NCBI GenBank assembly: GCA_965200465.1
Contig: OZ241358.1
Span: 2,790,001-2,854,000 of the forward strand
DNA: 64,000 bases
DNA from: Azophilus sp965200465
GTDB taxonomy: Bacteria; Pseudomonadota; Gammaproteobacteria; Pseudomonadales; Azotimanducaceae
Direction of reading: 5' to 3'
The translations under genes were made by a program, and so were the position numbers. Under the pieces are notes generated by a model that saw only the letters and a list, made by a program, of their open reading frames with translations, was not told where the DNA came from and did not search any database. Position 1 is the stretch's first letter; the number at the start of each line of letters is the position of its first letter. This document shows, in pieces, positions 18,332 through 26,704 of the stretch.

Positions 18332-19263
18332 ACGATTGCTACCTAAACGCGATAACTTTGGGCGACTGCCGAGAGCATCTGCCGCGCCTTGAAGACGAAA
18401 GTGTTGAACTGCTGCTCTCCGACATACCCTACGGCATCAGCATGGATGACTGGGACGTGCTGCATGGAAACCAAAACTCCGCTTTGTTGGGGAAATCTCC
18501 AGCCCAATTGGGCAAGCCGGCCTTTAAGCGCAGAGGCAAGCCGATCAACGGATGGTCTCAAGCAGATCGCAACATTGGGGCGGAGTACGAAGATTGGTGC
18601 CGATCATGGGTGCAGATGGTGTTTCCGAAATTGAAGAACGGCAGCTCCGTCTTTGTATTCGGTGCGCGCCGCACCGTTCATCGGGTGGTGAACGCCTTCG
18701 AGGACAGCGGGTTTCTTCTGAAGGACATGCTTGCCTGGAAGAAGAAATCTGCCCACCATCGCGCCCAAAGGGTAAGCGTGGTGTTCGAGAGGCGAGGTCT
18801 GGACGAAGCTGCGGAAAAATGGAGTGGTTGGCGGCTGGGAAACTTAGCTCCAATGTTCGAGCCTATTGCTTGGTTCATGAAGCCGTATTGCATAGGCGGC
18901 ACCATTTCGGACAATGTTCTAGAACATGGAGTTGGCGCCATGAATGTCCAAGCCTGCCAAGATCATGGCGTTGGCGCGACAAATGTTCTTGAGTTCGGAT
19001 TCATGAAGGATGAACGGCGAATCCATGAAGCCCAGAAGCCCATCGGATTGGTTTCGCTCTTGATAAATCTGACAACGCAGGAAGGTCAAACGGTTCTCGA
19101 TCCGTTTATGGGCAGCGGCACTACCGCGGTTGTAGCCAAGCGTCTCAATCGGCATTTTATCGGCTTTGAGGCGGTGGATGAATTCCATGCGGCGGCGACT
19201 GCGAGGCTGCATCATGAAAACAGCAACGAAGCGCCACTGTCTGCACAAACGACACTAATCTGA
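18328..19263 (+). CDS. HindIII-type adenine-N6 DNA methyltransferase
   Basis: The 311-residue protein starts at the GTG overlapping the endonuclease stop. Catalytic motif IV is DIPYG (32-36), the same variant of D/N-PPY used by M.HindIII, followed by MDDWDVLHGNQNSALLG and FKRRGKPINGWS. The SAM-binding motif I lies near the C-terminus (VLDPFMGSGTT), so the order is that of a beta-class enzyme. It should methylate adenine in AAGCTT and protect the host from the partner nuclease. A short internal duplication (EHGVGAMNV / DHGVGATNV) is visible. Intact. Confidence 0.93.
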   Translation: MNDCYLNAITLGDCREHLPRLEDESVELLLSDIPYGISMDDWDVLHGNQNSALLGKSPAQLGKPAFKRRGKPINGWSQADRNIGAEYEDWCRSWVQMVFPKLKNGSSVFVFGARRTVHRVVNAFEDSGFLLKDMLAWKKKSAHHRAQRVSVVFERRGLDEAAEKWSGWRLGNLAPMFEPIAWFMKPYCIGGTISDNVLEHGVGAMNVQACQDHGVGATNVLEFGFMKDERRIHEAQKPIGLVSLLINLTTQEGQTVLDPFMGSGTTAVVAKRLNRHFIGFEAVDEFHAAATARLHHENSNEAPLSAQTTLI

Positions 19264-19559
19264 TAGCGATAGAAACGCTGGGAGATACCATCTGTTGCAT
19301 TGTTTCGTATTAGCCGTTTACGTTGAATCTAGTTCCGAATCTTCGTTTTCGTTCAAATTTTGGCGGCGGGCGCAGTCGGCACCAGTTTTGGGTCAGGGTG
19401 GCCCAGTCGTTGGGAAGGCACGGGTCTTGGCGCATGCAAGCATCTTGACGGAAGGCGTTGATGGCAGTCATGGGCTGGGCGTCCGTGGCCGTTGGGTGTT
19501 GTGCTATGTGCAGAATACCACAGGTTGGCGTAGTGGGTGGTTAGGCGGCACAGGCGTAG

Positions 19560-19736
19560 GGCCCTGATTCTTAAAACGGCGAACCGGGCACGGAGTTCGG
19601 CCCATGGGGTACACTGGCGGCTTCGGCGCACTCGCGCCAAGCGCTCGATGATGGCTTGGATGTCGCCGGCGAATATCTTCGCCAGATAGTGACGGCTGTG
19701 GAACTCGTTCTCGTCGCGGATGCCGGTTGGGGGCAT
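19560..19736 (-). pseudogene. Remnant of the N-terminus of a large adenine methylase
   Basis: From the ATG at 19736 the frame reads GIRDENEFHSRHYLAKIFAGDIQAIIERLA, then TPWAELRARFAVLR. This resembles the N-terminus of Eco57I-like methylases of DISARM type (R-x-ENEF-x-S-x-HYL-x-x-IF-x-x-DI). It then degenerates. The core of such a methylase lies on the same strand at 15771-16380, so this may be the other end of one gene split by insertion of the HindIII system. Bases 19264-19559 hold no recognisable gene. Confidence 0.4.
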
Positions 19737-19897
19737 GATTGCCCCGCATATCCTTGAACGCCGCCGCTCCACTCCCTATCATCACCCTCCAGCTTTGATT
19801 GGCGTTGCGCTCCCTAGCCCTGTGTTGGCTGGGTGTGCGCGCCTTTCCCTGCCGAGAGTTCCGCCTCTAGGCCAGCATTGGAGGACGAGAGGGCGAC

Positions 19898-21295
19898 ATG
19901 TACGATCTTCCCGGTCCCCGCAGTCGGGCGCTGCTGGCGCGGGGGCTGCCCCATCTGCGGGACGGCAAGCTCCATGAGGCCGCCAGCCAGCGCAGCGCCG
20001 CCAAGGGCCATGCGCCCCCGGCCCAGTTCATCCTGGACCGGGCCGAAGGGGACTACGTTTGGGATTTGGACGGCAACCGCTACATCGACTTTCAGAACGG
20101 CTGGGCCACCAACCCCCTCGGCAACTGCCACCCGGAAGTGATCGAGGCGGTACACAGAGCGCAGCGGCGCTACGGCTATCATTGGGAGCATCCCCTGCGC
20201 ATCCCCCTGGCGGAGAAGTTGGCGGCGCTGATGCCGGGGCGGGCGCTGCCGCGCTTCAGCTTCGAGGTTTCCGGCACCGAGGCCGTCGAAGCCGCCGTGC
20301 ATTTGGCGCTGTGCCACACCCGGAGGCGCTACGTCATCAGCTTCACCTCCGCCTTCCACGGCGAGAGCCTGGGCGCCAAGATGATCAGCGGCTACGGCAG
20401 CGCCAACAACCTCTACATGGAGGGCTGGGCCGGGGGTGCGCTCAAAGCCCCCTATCCTTATTCAGAGGGGGTTCCGGCCAACATGACGGAGGCGCAGTAC
20501 GTGGATTACTGCCTGTGGTATCTGGACACCCACATTCCCGAATATCTGGTTCCGTCGGAGAACATCGCCGCCATCCTCATCGAACCCGGCTTGGCCGAGG
20601 GCGGCAACTGGATTCCCACGCAAGCGTTCATGCAGGGCATCCGCCGCCTGTGCGACAAGCACGGCTGGCTGATGATCGCGGACGAGGTGCTCACCGGCTT
20701 GGGACGCACCGGCAGGATGTGGTCCGTGGAACACTATGATCTGGCGCCGGACATCCTGGTGGCCGGCAAAAACCTTTCCGGCGGCATCGAACCCTGCGCC
20801 GGCGTGGCCGCCAAGGACGACATCCTGGGAGACAACCCCAGGGCCAGCGGCGGCAGCACCTTCGCCGGCACCCCGGCCGGCTGCGCCGCCGCCCTGAAAA
20901 CCTTGGAGATCTACGAACGAGACGGCATCGTCGTCTCCGCCGCCCACCTAGGCGAGGTCGCCGCCAAGCGCATGGCGGATTGGTCGGCCCGCTACCCCAT
21001 CGTCGGCCAGGTGCGCGCGCTCGGCCTGCTGCTGGGCGTCTCCTTCAAGGCCCAGGAAGGCCAGCAGGACGATATGCATGTGGCCCGCTCCGTGCGCGAC
21101 GAAATGCTCAGGCGCGGCGTCTGGGCGATCTGCGAATTCGAGCGCCAAGTGCGCCTGTACCCCGCCCTGAACATGGAGGAAGCGGTGCTGCTGCGCGGCC
21201 TGGACCTCATGGAGGAATCCATCGACCAAGTGCAGCGCCACGGCGTCACCGTCGGCGACCATCCCCCCCTGCCCAGCGGCGTGGTGGGGTTTTGA
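19898..21295 (+). CDS. Class III PLP-dependent aminotransferase
   Basis: The 465-residue protein has the class III fold: GDYVWDLDGNRYIDFQNGWATNPLGNCHPEVIEAV, SGTEAVEAAVHLA (phosphate-binding region), the Asp of MIADEVLTGLGRTG (262, pairs with the PLP pyridine nitrogen) and the Schiff-base Lys in DILVAGKNLSGG (291). Length is usual for glutamate-1-semialdehyde-like and omega-aminotransferases. The substrate cannot be told. It stands alone between two restriction systems. The start ATG at 19898 gives a normal N-terminus, although an upstream in-frame extension is possible. Confidence 0.85.
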   Translation: MYDLPGPRSRALLARGLPHLRDGKLHEAASQRSAAKGHAPPAQFILDRAEGDYVWDLDGNRYIDFQNGWATNPLGNCHPEVIEAVHRAQRRYGYHWEHPLRIPLAEKLAALMPGRALPRFSFEVSGTEAVEAAVHLALCHTRRRYVISFTSAFHGESLGAKMISGYGSANNLYMEGWAGGALKAPYPYSEGVPANMTEAQYVDYCLWYLDTHIPEYLVPSENIAAILIEPGLAEGGNWIPTQAFMQGIRRLCDKHGWLMIADEVLTGLGRTGRMWSVEHYDLAPDILVAGKNLSGGIEPCAGVAAKDDILGDNPRASGGSTFAGTPAGCAAALKTLEIYERDGIVVSAAHLGEVAAKRMADWSARYPIVGQVRALGLLLGVSFKAQEGQQDDMHVARSVRDEMLRRGVWAICEFERQVRLYPALNMEEAVLLRGLDLMEESIDQVQRHGVTVGDHPPLPSGVVGF

Positions 21296-21327
21296 CCCGC
21301 TTGCCGACGCTTCACGCAAAAAAGCGC

Positions 21328-23193
21328 ATGACAAGCCGCCAACATGCAACTCCAAGCCCGAGCGGTCGTGCCCCATTGGGCGATGACCGGCTCCGCAGGT
21401 TCTATGCCGAAACGCTTCCAGCAAACCGCAGCGGAGCGCTATTTGGCGCGTTTCCCTACCCGACCAAGATATCGCCCGAAACAATTGCGCTGTTCATAGC
21501 CACGCACACCCAGCCGGGCGACACTGTATTCGACGGCTTTGCCGGCAGCGGCACCACTGGCCTTGCGGCGCTGCTCTGCGGCAAGCCGCCGGCAAGCCTG
21601 AAGGAGAAAGCGAAGCAGCTCAATCTAAAGGTTCGGTGGGGAGAGCGCAAAGCGGTCTTGTATGAATTGGGCGCCTTGGGCGCTTTCATTGCGCAGGTTC
21701 TTTCCAACCCTCCCAAACCGGGTGTTTTCCTGAAAGCTGCCGACGAGCTGCTAGAGGCAGCGGCCGAAGATGACGGCTGGATGTACGAGGCTATGGACAC
21801 TGAGGCGCAGCAAGGCGCGGCTAGGCACCTTGTATGGTCAGATGTTTTGATATGCGCCGCCTGCCAAGAGAGCGCAAGCATGTGGGAAGGTTGCGTCTCG
21901 AGGAACCCCGCCATCATCTCCTCCCGGTTCACTTGCCCCTCCTGTGGTTGCCAAACTGCGCATGGCGAAGCGACCAAGCTGACTGAGAGGGTCGAGGACG
22001 ACCTTCTTGGCACCCCTAGACAAATCAGATTGCGAAAACCCGCTTGGATATACGGCAAGACGGGCGCAAGAAATTGGGCGCGGCCGGTGAATTCCGGCGA
22101 TCTTGATCTCTTGCGGGAAATAGATCGCATGCCCCTGCCGGGCTCCGTCCCCTTTGTTGAAATTCCCTGGGGCGACCTTTACCGGCGGGGCTATCATCAA
22201 GGCGTCACCCACCTGCATCACTTTTATACGCGCCGCAACTTGCTTGTTTTCGGGCGGCTTTGGGAGCGCATCGGCGCGTTCTCGGGAGATGTGGCCGACG
22301 CACTGCGCTTCTGGCTGCTTAGCTACAACGCTTCTCACGCCACCATCATGAGCCGCGTAGTGGCCAAATCCGGCCAGAAGGATCTAATTGTAACCAGCGC
22401 CCAACCTGGAGTGCTCTACATCAGCGGTCTTCCAGTTGAAAAGAACCTCATAGCCGGTCTGCGCCGCAAGTTGACCACCGTTGCCAACGCCTTTCGGCAA
22501 CTTCATGGCTGCAAGGGGCATGTTGCAGTGCATCAAAGATCAAGCTGCCAAGTTGAACTGCCGGATCGGAGCGTGGATTACATCTTCACCGACCCACCCT
22601 TTGGCGCCAACATTCCCTACGCGGAGCTCAACTTCATCAACGAGTCTTGGCTGAACCGTTACACTGATCGTACCTATGAGGCCATCATTAGCCCGAGTCA
22701 AGGCAAAACCTTGGCGGATTACCAGAATCTCCTTAGGATGGCTTTCTCCGAAGCACGGCGGGTTCTAAAACCGAGCGGGTTGGCCACCGTAGTATTCCAT
22801 TCGGCATCTGCCAACCTGTGGTCTGCTTTGCAATCCGCCTATACTGAAGCGGGCTTGGGTGTGCAATGCGCCAGTGTACTGGACAAAAAACAAGGCAGCT
22901 TCAAGCAAGTGACCACCAACGGCGCAGTTCGCGGAGACCCCATCCTGCTTCTTGGCAAACAAGGCAATGGTCCGGCACGGCAGAGCGATTGCCCGTGGAC
23001 GCTCGCCGAGCATCTGTGGCGAGAGGCAGCCCTTGCGCCCGACCCAACGGAGCTAACAGCGCAACGCCTTTATTCCAGATTGGTCGCGCACTATCTTGCA
23101 CACCATCAAGCAGTGCCGCTGAATGCGGAATCCTTCTATGAGTGGCATACGGCCCGCTCGCGTTCAGAGGGCGTCGCCAATGCTCGAATCTGA
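21328..23193 (+). CDS. DNA methyltransferase, first of two in a PLD-nuclease restriction system
   Basis: The protein has 621 residues from the ATG at 21328; the longer open frame upstream overlaps the aminotransferase and is ignored. It carries SAM motif I VFDGFAGSGTTG (67-78) early. A zinc-ribbon-like insertion follows (CAACQ ... CPSCGCQ). The catalytic motif is DPPFGANIPYAELNFINESW near residue 425. The region RMAFSEARRVLKPSG is the usual strand after motif IV. The D-PPF form fits N4-cytosine or N6-adenine methylation. It overlaps the next methyltransferase gene by 14 bases. Confidence 0.82.
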   Translation: MTSRQHATPSPSGRAPLGDDRLRRFYAETLPANRSGALFGAFPYPTKISPETIALFIATHTQPGDTVFDGFAGSGTTGLAALLCGKPPASLKEKAKQLNLKVRWGERKAVLYELGALGAFIAQVLSNPPKPGVFLKAADELLEAAAEDDGWMYEAMDTEAQQGAARHLVWSDVLICAACQESASMWEGCVSRNPAIISSRFTCPSCGCQTAHGEATKLTERVEDDLLGTPRQIRLRKPAWIYGKTGARNWARPVNSGDLDLLREIDRMPLPGSVPFVEIPWGDLYRRGYHQGVTHLHHFYTRRNLLVFGRLWERIGAFSGDVADALRFWLLSYNASHATIMSRVVAKSGQKDLIVTSAQPGVLYISGLPVEKNLIAGLRRKLTTVANAFRQLHGCKGHVAVHQRSSCQVELPDRSVDYIFTDPPFGANIPYAELNFINESWLNRYTDRTYEAIISPSQGKTLADYQNLLRMAFSEARRVLKPSGLATVVFHSASANLWSALQSAYTEAGLGVQCASVLDKKQGSFKQVTTNGAVRGDPILLLGKQGNGPARQSDCPWTLAEHLWREAALAPDPTELTAQRLYSRLVAHYLAHHQAVPLNAESFYEWHTARSRSEGVANARI

Positions 23194-25294
23194 GCGTATT
23201 CACTCCGTGCGCAATGCGGCTGGAACCTACGAAAGGGCGCTGCCCGCAGAAAGGCGCAAGCGGTTTGGCCAGCACTTTACTGGGCTGGCTTTGAGCAGGC
23301 TATTGGCACATTTGTCGGTGGGCCAGGATACAAATACTGTGCTCGACCCAATGGCGGGACATGGCGACTTGCTTGACGCTGCTTGCGAGGCAGCCATCGA
23401 ATGCGGCGCCTCAATTCGACGATTGGATGGCATTGAAATCGACACGGCCACGGCAGCCGCTTGTGCGGAAAGGCTGCATGAATTGGCGGCGACCGGAATA
23501 GCACCCGAACATGGAGTTATGTCGGCAAACGCCTTCAGCCCGGCTTCGATAGAGGCGCTGCCGGAACGCTGCTACGATCTGGTCATCGCCAACCCGCCCT
23601 ATGTTCGGTATCAAGGGCGCAAAGGCCAGCTCGCATGGGTGAAGACGGTTCGATCCGATTTGGCCGCCGTCGTTGCCGATAGGGTGCCCCCCGAAGAAAG
23701 GCAGATTTGGCGGGCCTTGGTTGATGGTTACTCGGGATTGGCCGATCTTTCCGTTCCAGCATGGATCTTGGCCGCAGTGCTTGTCCGGCCAGGTGGCCGG
23801 CTAGCGCTGGTCGCGCCCGAGACTTGGCGTTCCCGGAACTACGCGGAGGTGTTGCGCTATCTCATGCTGCACTGCTTCCGAATCGAATGCGTTGTCGAAG
23901 ATTCCCAAGCCGCTTGGTTTCCAGATGCGCTGGTGCGCACGCATCTCATAGTCGCTCGGCGATTGACTGCAACTGATGCGTCTTGCTTCGCTGATGCTCG
24001 CAATGCGTCAAAACCCGTTTGGGCCCGGCTTTCGCCCAAGGCGGCGAACAAGCGTTCCCTCGTCGGCGGCGCTTGCGCCGGCGCGGGGCCGGAAAAGCAA
24101 TTCGCCGCGTGGCTGCGCAATGGATGCGAAGCTGCGAAATCCGGCATAGAGGTCAAGCCTTTCGATTTGGATTGTGAACGCAGAAATCTGCACCGATGCT
24201 TGGCTCGCCGCCGTTGGTACTTGAAGTTGGGCGATTCTGGCACTGACCTTGCGTCTTTGCCGATTGAACCATCAACAAGCCCGCCCTTGGTGCCCGAGGC
24301 GCTTGCTGACCTGCTGTCCTCCAAGTGCTCGCTGTTAAGCCTGCATGAGGCGGGCATTGTTGTGGGCCAAGGGCTGCGCACGGGCTGCAACGGCTTCTTT
24401 CACGTTACCGCGCAGGCGGCAACAAGCCATCAGGAAACCCTGGTTGAAACTTCAGCACTGTTCCGTGCCCACCGCTTTTCGGCGCCCAATTCAGCGTTGC
24501 GCCCCGTGCTGCGCAGGCAATCGGAGCTTGAATTCGTGGAAAACGGGCGAATTCCGCGCGGACGTGTTCTGGACTTGCGCGCATTCGTTCTGCCGGAGGA
24601 TCGCCCGGCGATTGACAATGCAAAATCCGCCTATGCCTTTAGCCATCAGCTCCAACCGCAGGTCATGCCGGAGGAGCTGGCTACCCACGTGCGTTTCGCA
24701 TCCAAATGGAGTGTTGATAGGAACGGACGCGGCAAGCGCATTCCCGAACTGTCCGCCGTATGCACGAATGAGCGCAGATCCCGAGATGGCCGCATTGCAC
24801 CGCGTTTCTGGTACATGCTGCCCGATTTTGCGCCGAGGCATTTGCCGGCGGCCTTCGTGCCGCGCATCAACCATCATCTCCCTTGGACAGAGGCCAATCT
24901 CAATCCCCCTCTTCTGATAGACGCAAATTTCTCCTCCTTTTGGGCGCCAAGGGGAGACTGGAGCAGCCATGCCATCAAGGCGTTGATGAACAGCAGTTGG
25001 TGTCGGGTGGCAATGGAGGCGTTGGGGACGAAGATGGGCGGCGGCGCCTTGAAGCTGGAGGCGACCCATCTAAGGCGTCTTCCCGTCCCTTTTCTTTCAG
25101 CCGCGCAGAGGGCTGAACTGGATCGTCTTGGCAAGCGGTTGGCCAGAAACTCGGCGGCAGAGAAAAAGCGCATTGATGATGTTGTTCTGTCGGCTGTTTG
25201 CGGTGGTCTGAGCCAATCATTCAGCCTTGCGGGGCTTGCGGCTGAAATTGAGAAGCGCGCTCTATTGCTGTCGATGCAGCGAAAAAATGGCTGA
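23180..25294 (+). CDS. N6-adenine DNA methyltransferase, second of the pair
   Basis: The protein has 704 residues from the ATG at 23180, overlapping the previous gene. Motif X/I region: KRFGQHFTGLALSRLLA and VLDPMAGHGDLLDAAC. Motif IV: DLVIANPPYVRYQGRKGQL, a classic gamma-class adenine NPPY. A long C-terminal target-recognition part includes AFVPRINHHLPWT and GGGALKLEATHLRRLPVP, which is typical of Eco57I/TaqI-type TRDs. Two methyltransferases of different classes suggest an asymmetric recognition site methylated on both strands. No frameshift. Confidence 0.85.
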   Translation: MLESERIHSVRNAAGTYERALPAERRKRFGQHFTGLALSRLLAHLSVGQDTNTVLDPMAGHGDLLDAACEAAIECGASIRRLDGIEIDTATAAACAERLHELAATGIAPEHGVMSANAFSPASIEALPERCYDLVIANPPYVRYQGRKGQLAWVKTVRSDLAAVVADRVPPEERQIWRALVDGYSGLADLSVPAWILAAVLVRPGGRLALVAPETWRSRNYAEVLRYLMLHCFRIECVVEDSQAAWFPDALVRTHLIVARRLTATDASCFADARNASKPVWARLSPKAANKRSLVGGACAGAGPEKQFAAWLRNGCEAAKSGIEVKPFDLDCERRNLHRCLARRRWYLKLGDSGTDLASLPIEPSTSPPLVPEALADLLSSKCSLLSLHEAGIVVGQGLRTGCNGFFHVTAQAATSHQETLVETSALFRAHRFSAPNSALRPVLRRQSELEFVENGRIPRGRVLDLRAFVLPEDRPAIDNAKSAYAFSHQLQPQVMPEELATHVRFASKWSVDRNGRGKRIPELSAVCTNERRSRDGRIAPRFWYMLPDFAPRHLPAAFVPRINHHLPWTEANLNPPLLIDANFSSFWAPRGDWSSHAIKALMNSSWCRVAMEALGTKMGGGALKLEATHLRRLPVPFLSAAQRAELDRLGKRLARNSAAEKKRIDDVVLSAVCGGLSQSFSLAGLAAEIEKRALLLSMQRKNG

Positions 25295-25330
25295 TGGGTT
25301 GCGAACATCGGCTTGTGAAACCGATCTTTC

Positions 25331-26422
25331 TTAAGGGAGGAAACCGGCCAGCCGATTGCTGTTGCGTCCAACCCGAAACACTAGGTCGCCTTTTCCGGAG
25401 GCCTCGACATATGCGTAGGCGGAATCAGAGTTCCACGGATAGGCCCGCAGTTCAAAGGTGTTCTCCGCCACCTTACGGAATAGGATCAAGGAATTTTCGT
25501 AGTCGAAACCACCTTGCCTGTAGGAAGGAAGATTTATTCTCTCCATGCGATTGTCGCCATGCCAAGTGAGGGGGCGATCCACCCACCTTTTCCGTCCGGT
25601 GATGAGTATGGGATCGGCGATGCGAGCCACGCGCTGCCCTTGATAGTCGTTGAATTGCGCACCAAAGAATCGGTGCGCGCCACGCGGCAACTCGAGCTGC
25701 GTTCTGGACCCGCCCTGCATGCCTAGGGACTGAATCCACAAATGGCTGAACTGACTGTAGGCATTTTCGTATTTCTCCACGGCATCACTAAAGAACCCAT
25801 AGCTGCTTGGTTCTGCAATGCTTGGCGCAGGAACTGGAGCCAGCTCCTCCTCTTGCTGTCGCCGGGAAACTTGCTGACGCAATTCTTCATACTTGTCGAG
25901 AATGCCGTCAGTCAGTGGAACGGCTAGCTGCACTATGGCGCTCCAAGCCTCGTTGGTTTTTTCAGCATGGCGATTGTCTTCGCCGAATTCCAACCACCCC
26001 GCCTCGCTGTTTATGGTCAATCCTCTGTTGGTGAGGTTGGCTGATCCGACAAGGCTTGCCACTGTTCCATTGGGCCGGTCGAAGACGTACAGCTTGGGAT
26101 GAAATGCCGCCTTGGGAATAAGCGTACGCCTTTCCAACAGCGACCGACCGGCCACAAGAACGCGGCTATTGGGCATGTCGCGCCAGAAACGAAGCGCATT
26201 GGGGTCCGTCAATCCGAAGTCGAGCGAAGCAACGATGGTCTTGTCCAAGCTCTCGGCATTGCCGTTTTCTGCGGTTCGGCGAACGGCGTCAAACAGCAAC
26301 TCGCTCCCCGCTTTGGACATGTAGGCGCTGCACACCCGAACGCTCGAAACACCATCGCGCATTAAATCGAAAAGCGCATTCTGCATCGCGTTCGGTCGGC
26401 GTTCGTTTTGGACTACAAACAC
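25331..26422 (-). CDS. Phospholipase-D-fold (HKD) nuclease, probable restriction endonuclease
   Basis: The 363-residue protein has a single HKD motif, FHPKLYVFD...VGSANLTNRG, with His108, Lys110, Asp115 and the GSxxN block at 126-129. One HKD per chain is the pattern of the BfiI/NgoFVII group of metal-independent restriction nucleases, which act as dimers. The C-terminal half (from about 220) is probably a DNA-recognition domain. The gene converges on the two methyltransferases with a 36-base gap. Together they form a plausible type II(S) system. Sequence specificity is unknown. Confidence 0.75.
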   Translation of the reverse strand: MFVVQNERRPNAMQNALFDLMRDGVSSVRVCSAYMSKAGSELLFDAVRRTAENGNAESLDKTIVASLDFGLTDPNALRFWRDMPNSRVLVAGRSLLERRTLIPKAAFHPKLYVFDRPNGTVASLVGSANLTNRGLTINSEAGWLEFGEDNRHAEKTNEAWSAIVQLAVPLTDGILDKYEELRQQVSRRQQEEELAPVPAPSIAEPSSYGFFSDAVEKYENAYSQFSHLWIQSLGMQGGSRTQLELPRGAHRFFGAQFNDYQGQRVARIADPILITGRKRWVDRPLTWHGDNRMERINLPSYRQGGFDYENSLILFRKVAENTFELRAYPWNSDSAYAYVEASGKGDLVFRVGRNSNRLAGFLP

Positions 26423-26688
26423 TTTTCGTCACCGATCCATGCCTTGCGCCTCTTCGCAAGAATTCTCTCCCACAGCGGAAGAAAGTCGGCACTGTCGATA
26501 AGATGCCTTGTCAGCAGCTTGGCATAGGTTGAGTCGTCGCCCAGTGGCGCCAAGTCAATGTCGCTGTCTGCGGAGGGAAAGCCGCCAGCTTGGAAGCCAA
26601 ACAGGATGGCCAGCTTGATTTGCGGATGGCCGCTCAGCAATCCGGCCAATTCTTCGTGGGAGATGAGCATGTGGGTATTGCAGCGCAT
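26413..26688 (-). CDS. Small MNT-type nucleotidyltransferase, possibly shortened
   Basis: This 91-residue protein contains KLAILFGFQAGGFPSADSDIDLAPLGD, the MNT strand-loop with the two catalytic aspartates, and ends with LPLWERILAKRRKAWI as in MntA antitoxins. The glycine loop reads GFQAGG rather than the usual GSRARG. The middle third of the family domain is absent, so an internal in-frame deletion is likely. MntA proteins inactivate HEPN toxins by AMPylation, and no HEPN gene is next to it. It overlaps the nuclease gene by 10 bases. Probably inactive or repurposed. Confidence 0.55.
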   Translation of the reverse strand: MRCNTHMLISHEELAGLLSGHPQIKLAILFGFQAGGFPSADSDIDLAPLGDDSTYAKLLTRHLIDSADFLPLWERILAKRRKAWIGDEKCL

Positions 26689-26704
26689 ATTTGTTCAGTA
26701 AGGG

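Noticed and set aside
20980..21327. N-terminal extension of the first methyltransferase frame
   Set aside because: It lies inside the aminotransferase gene in a different frame, and methyltransferase motifs begin only after the ATG at 21328.
1..26700. Calling a complete DISARM system
   Set aside because: The helicase and methylase are both fragmentary and no intact drmA, drmB or drmC set is present. Only DISARM-like remnants are supported.
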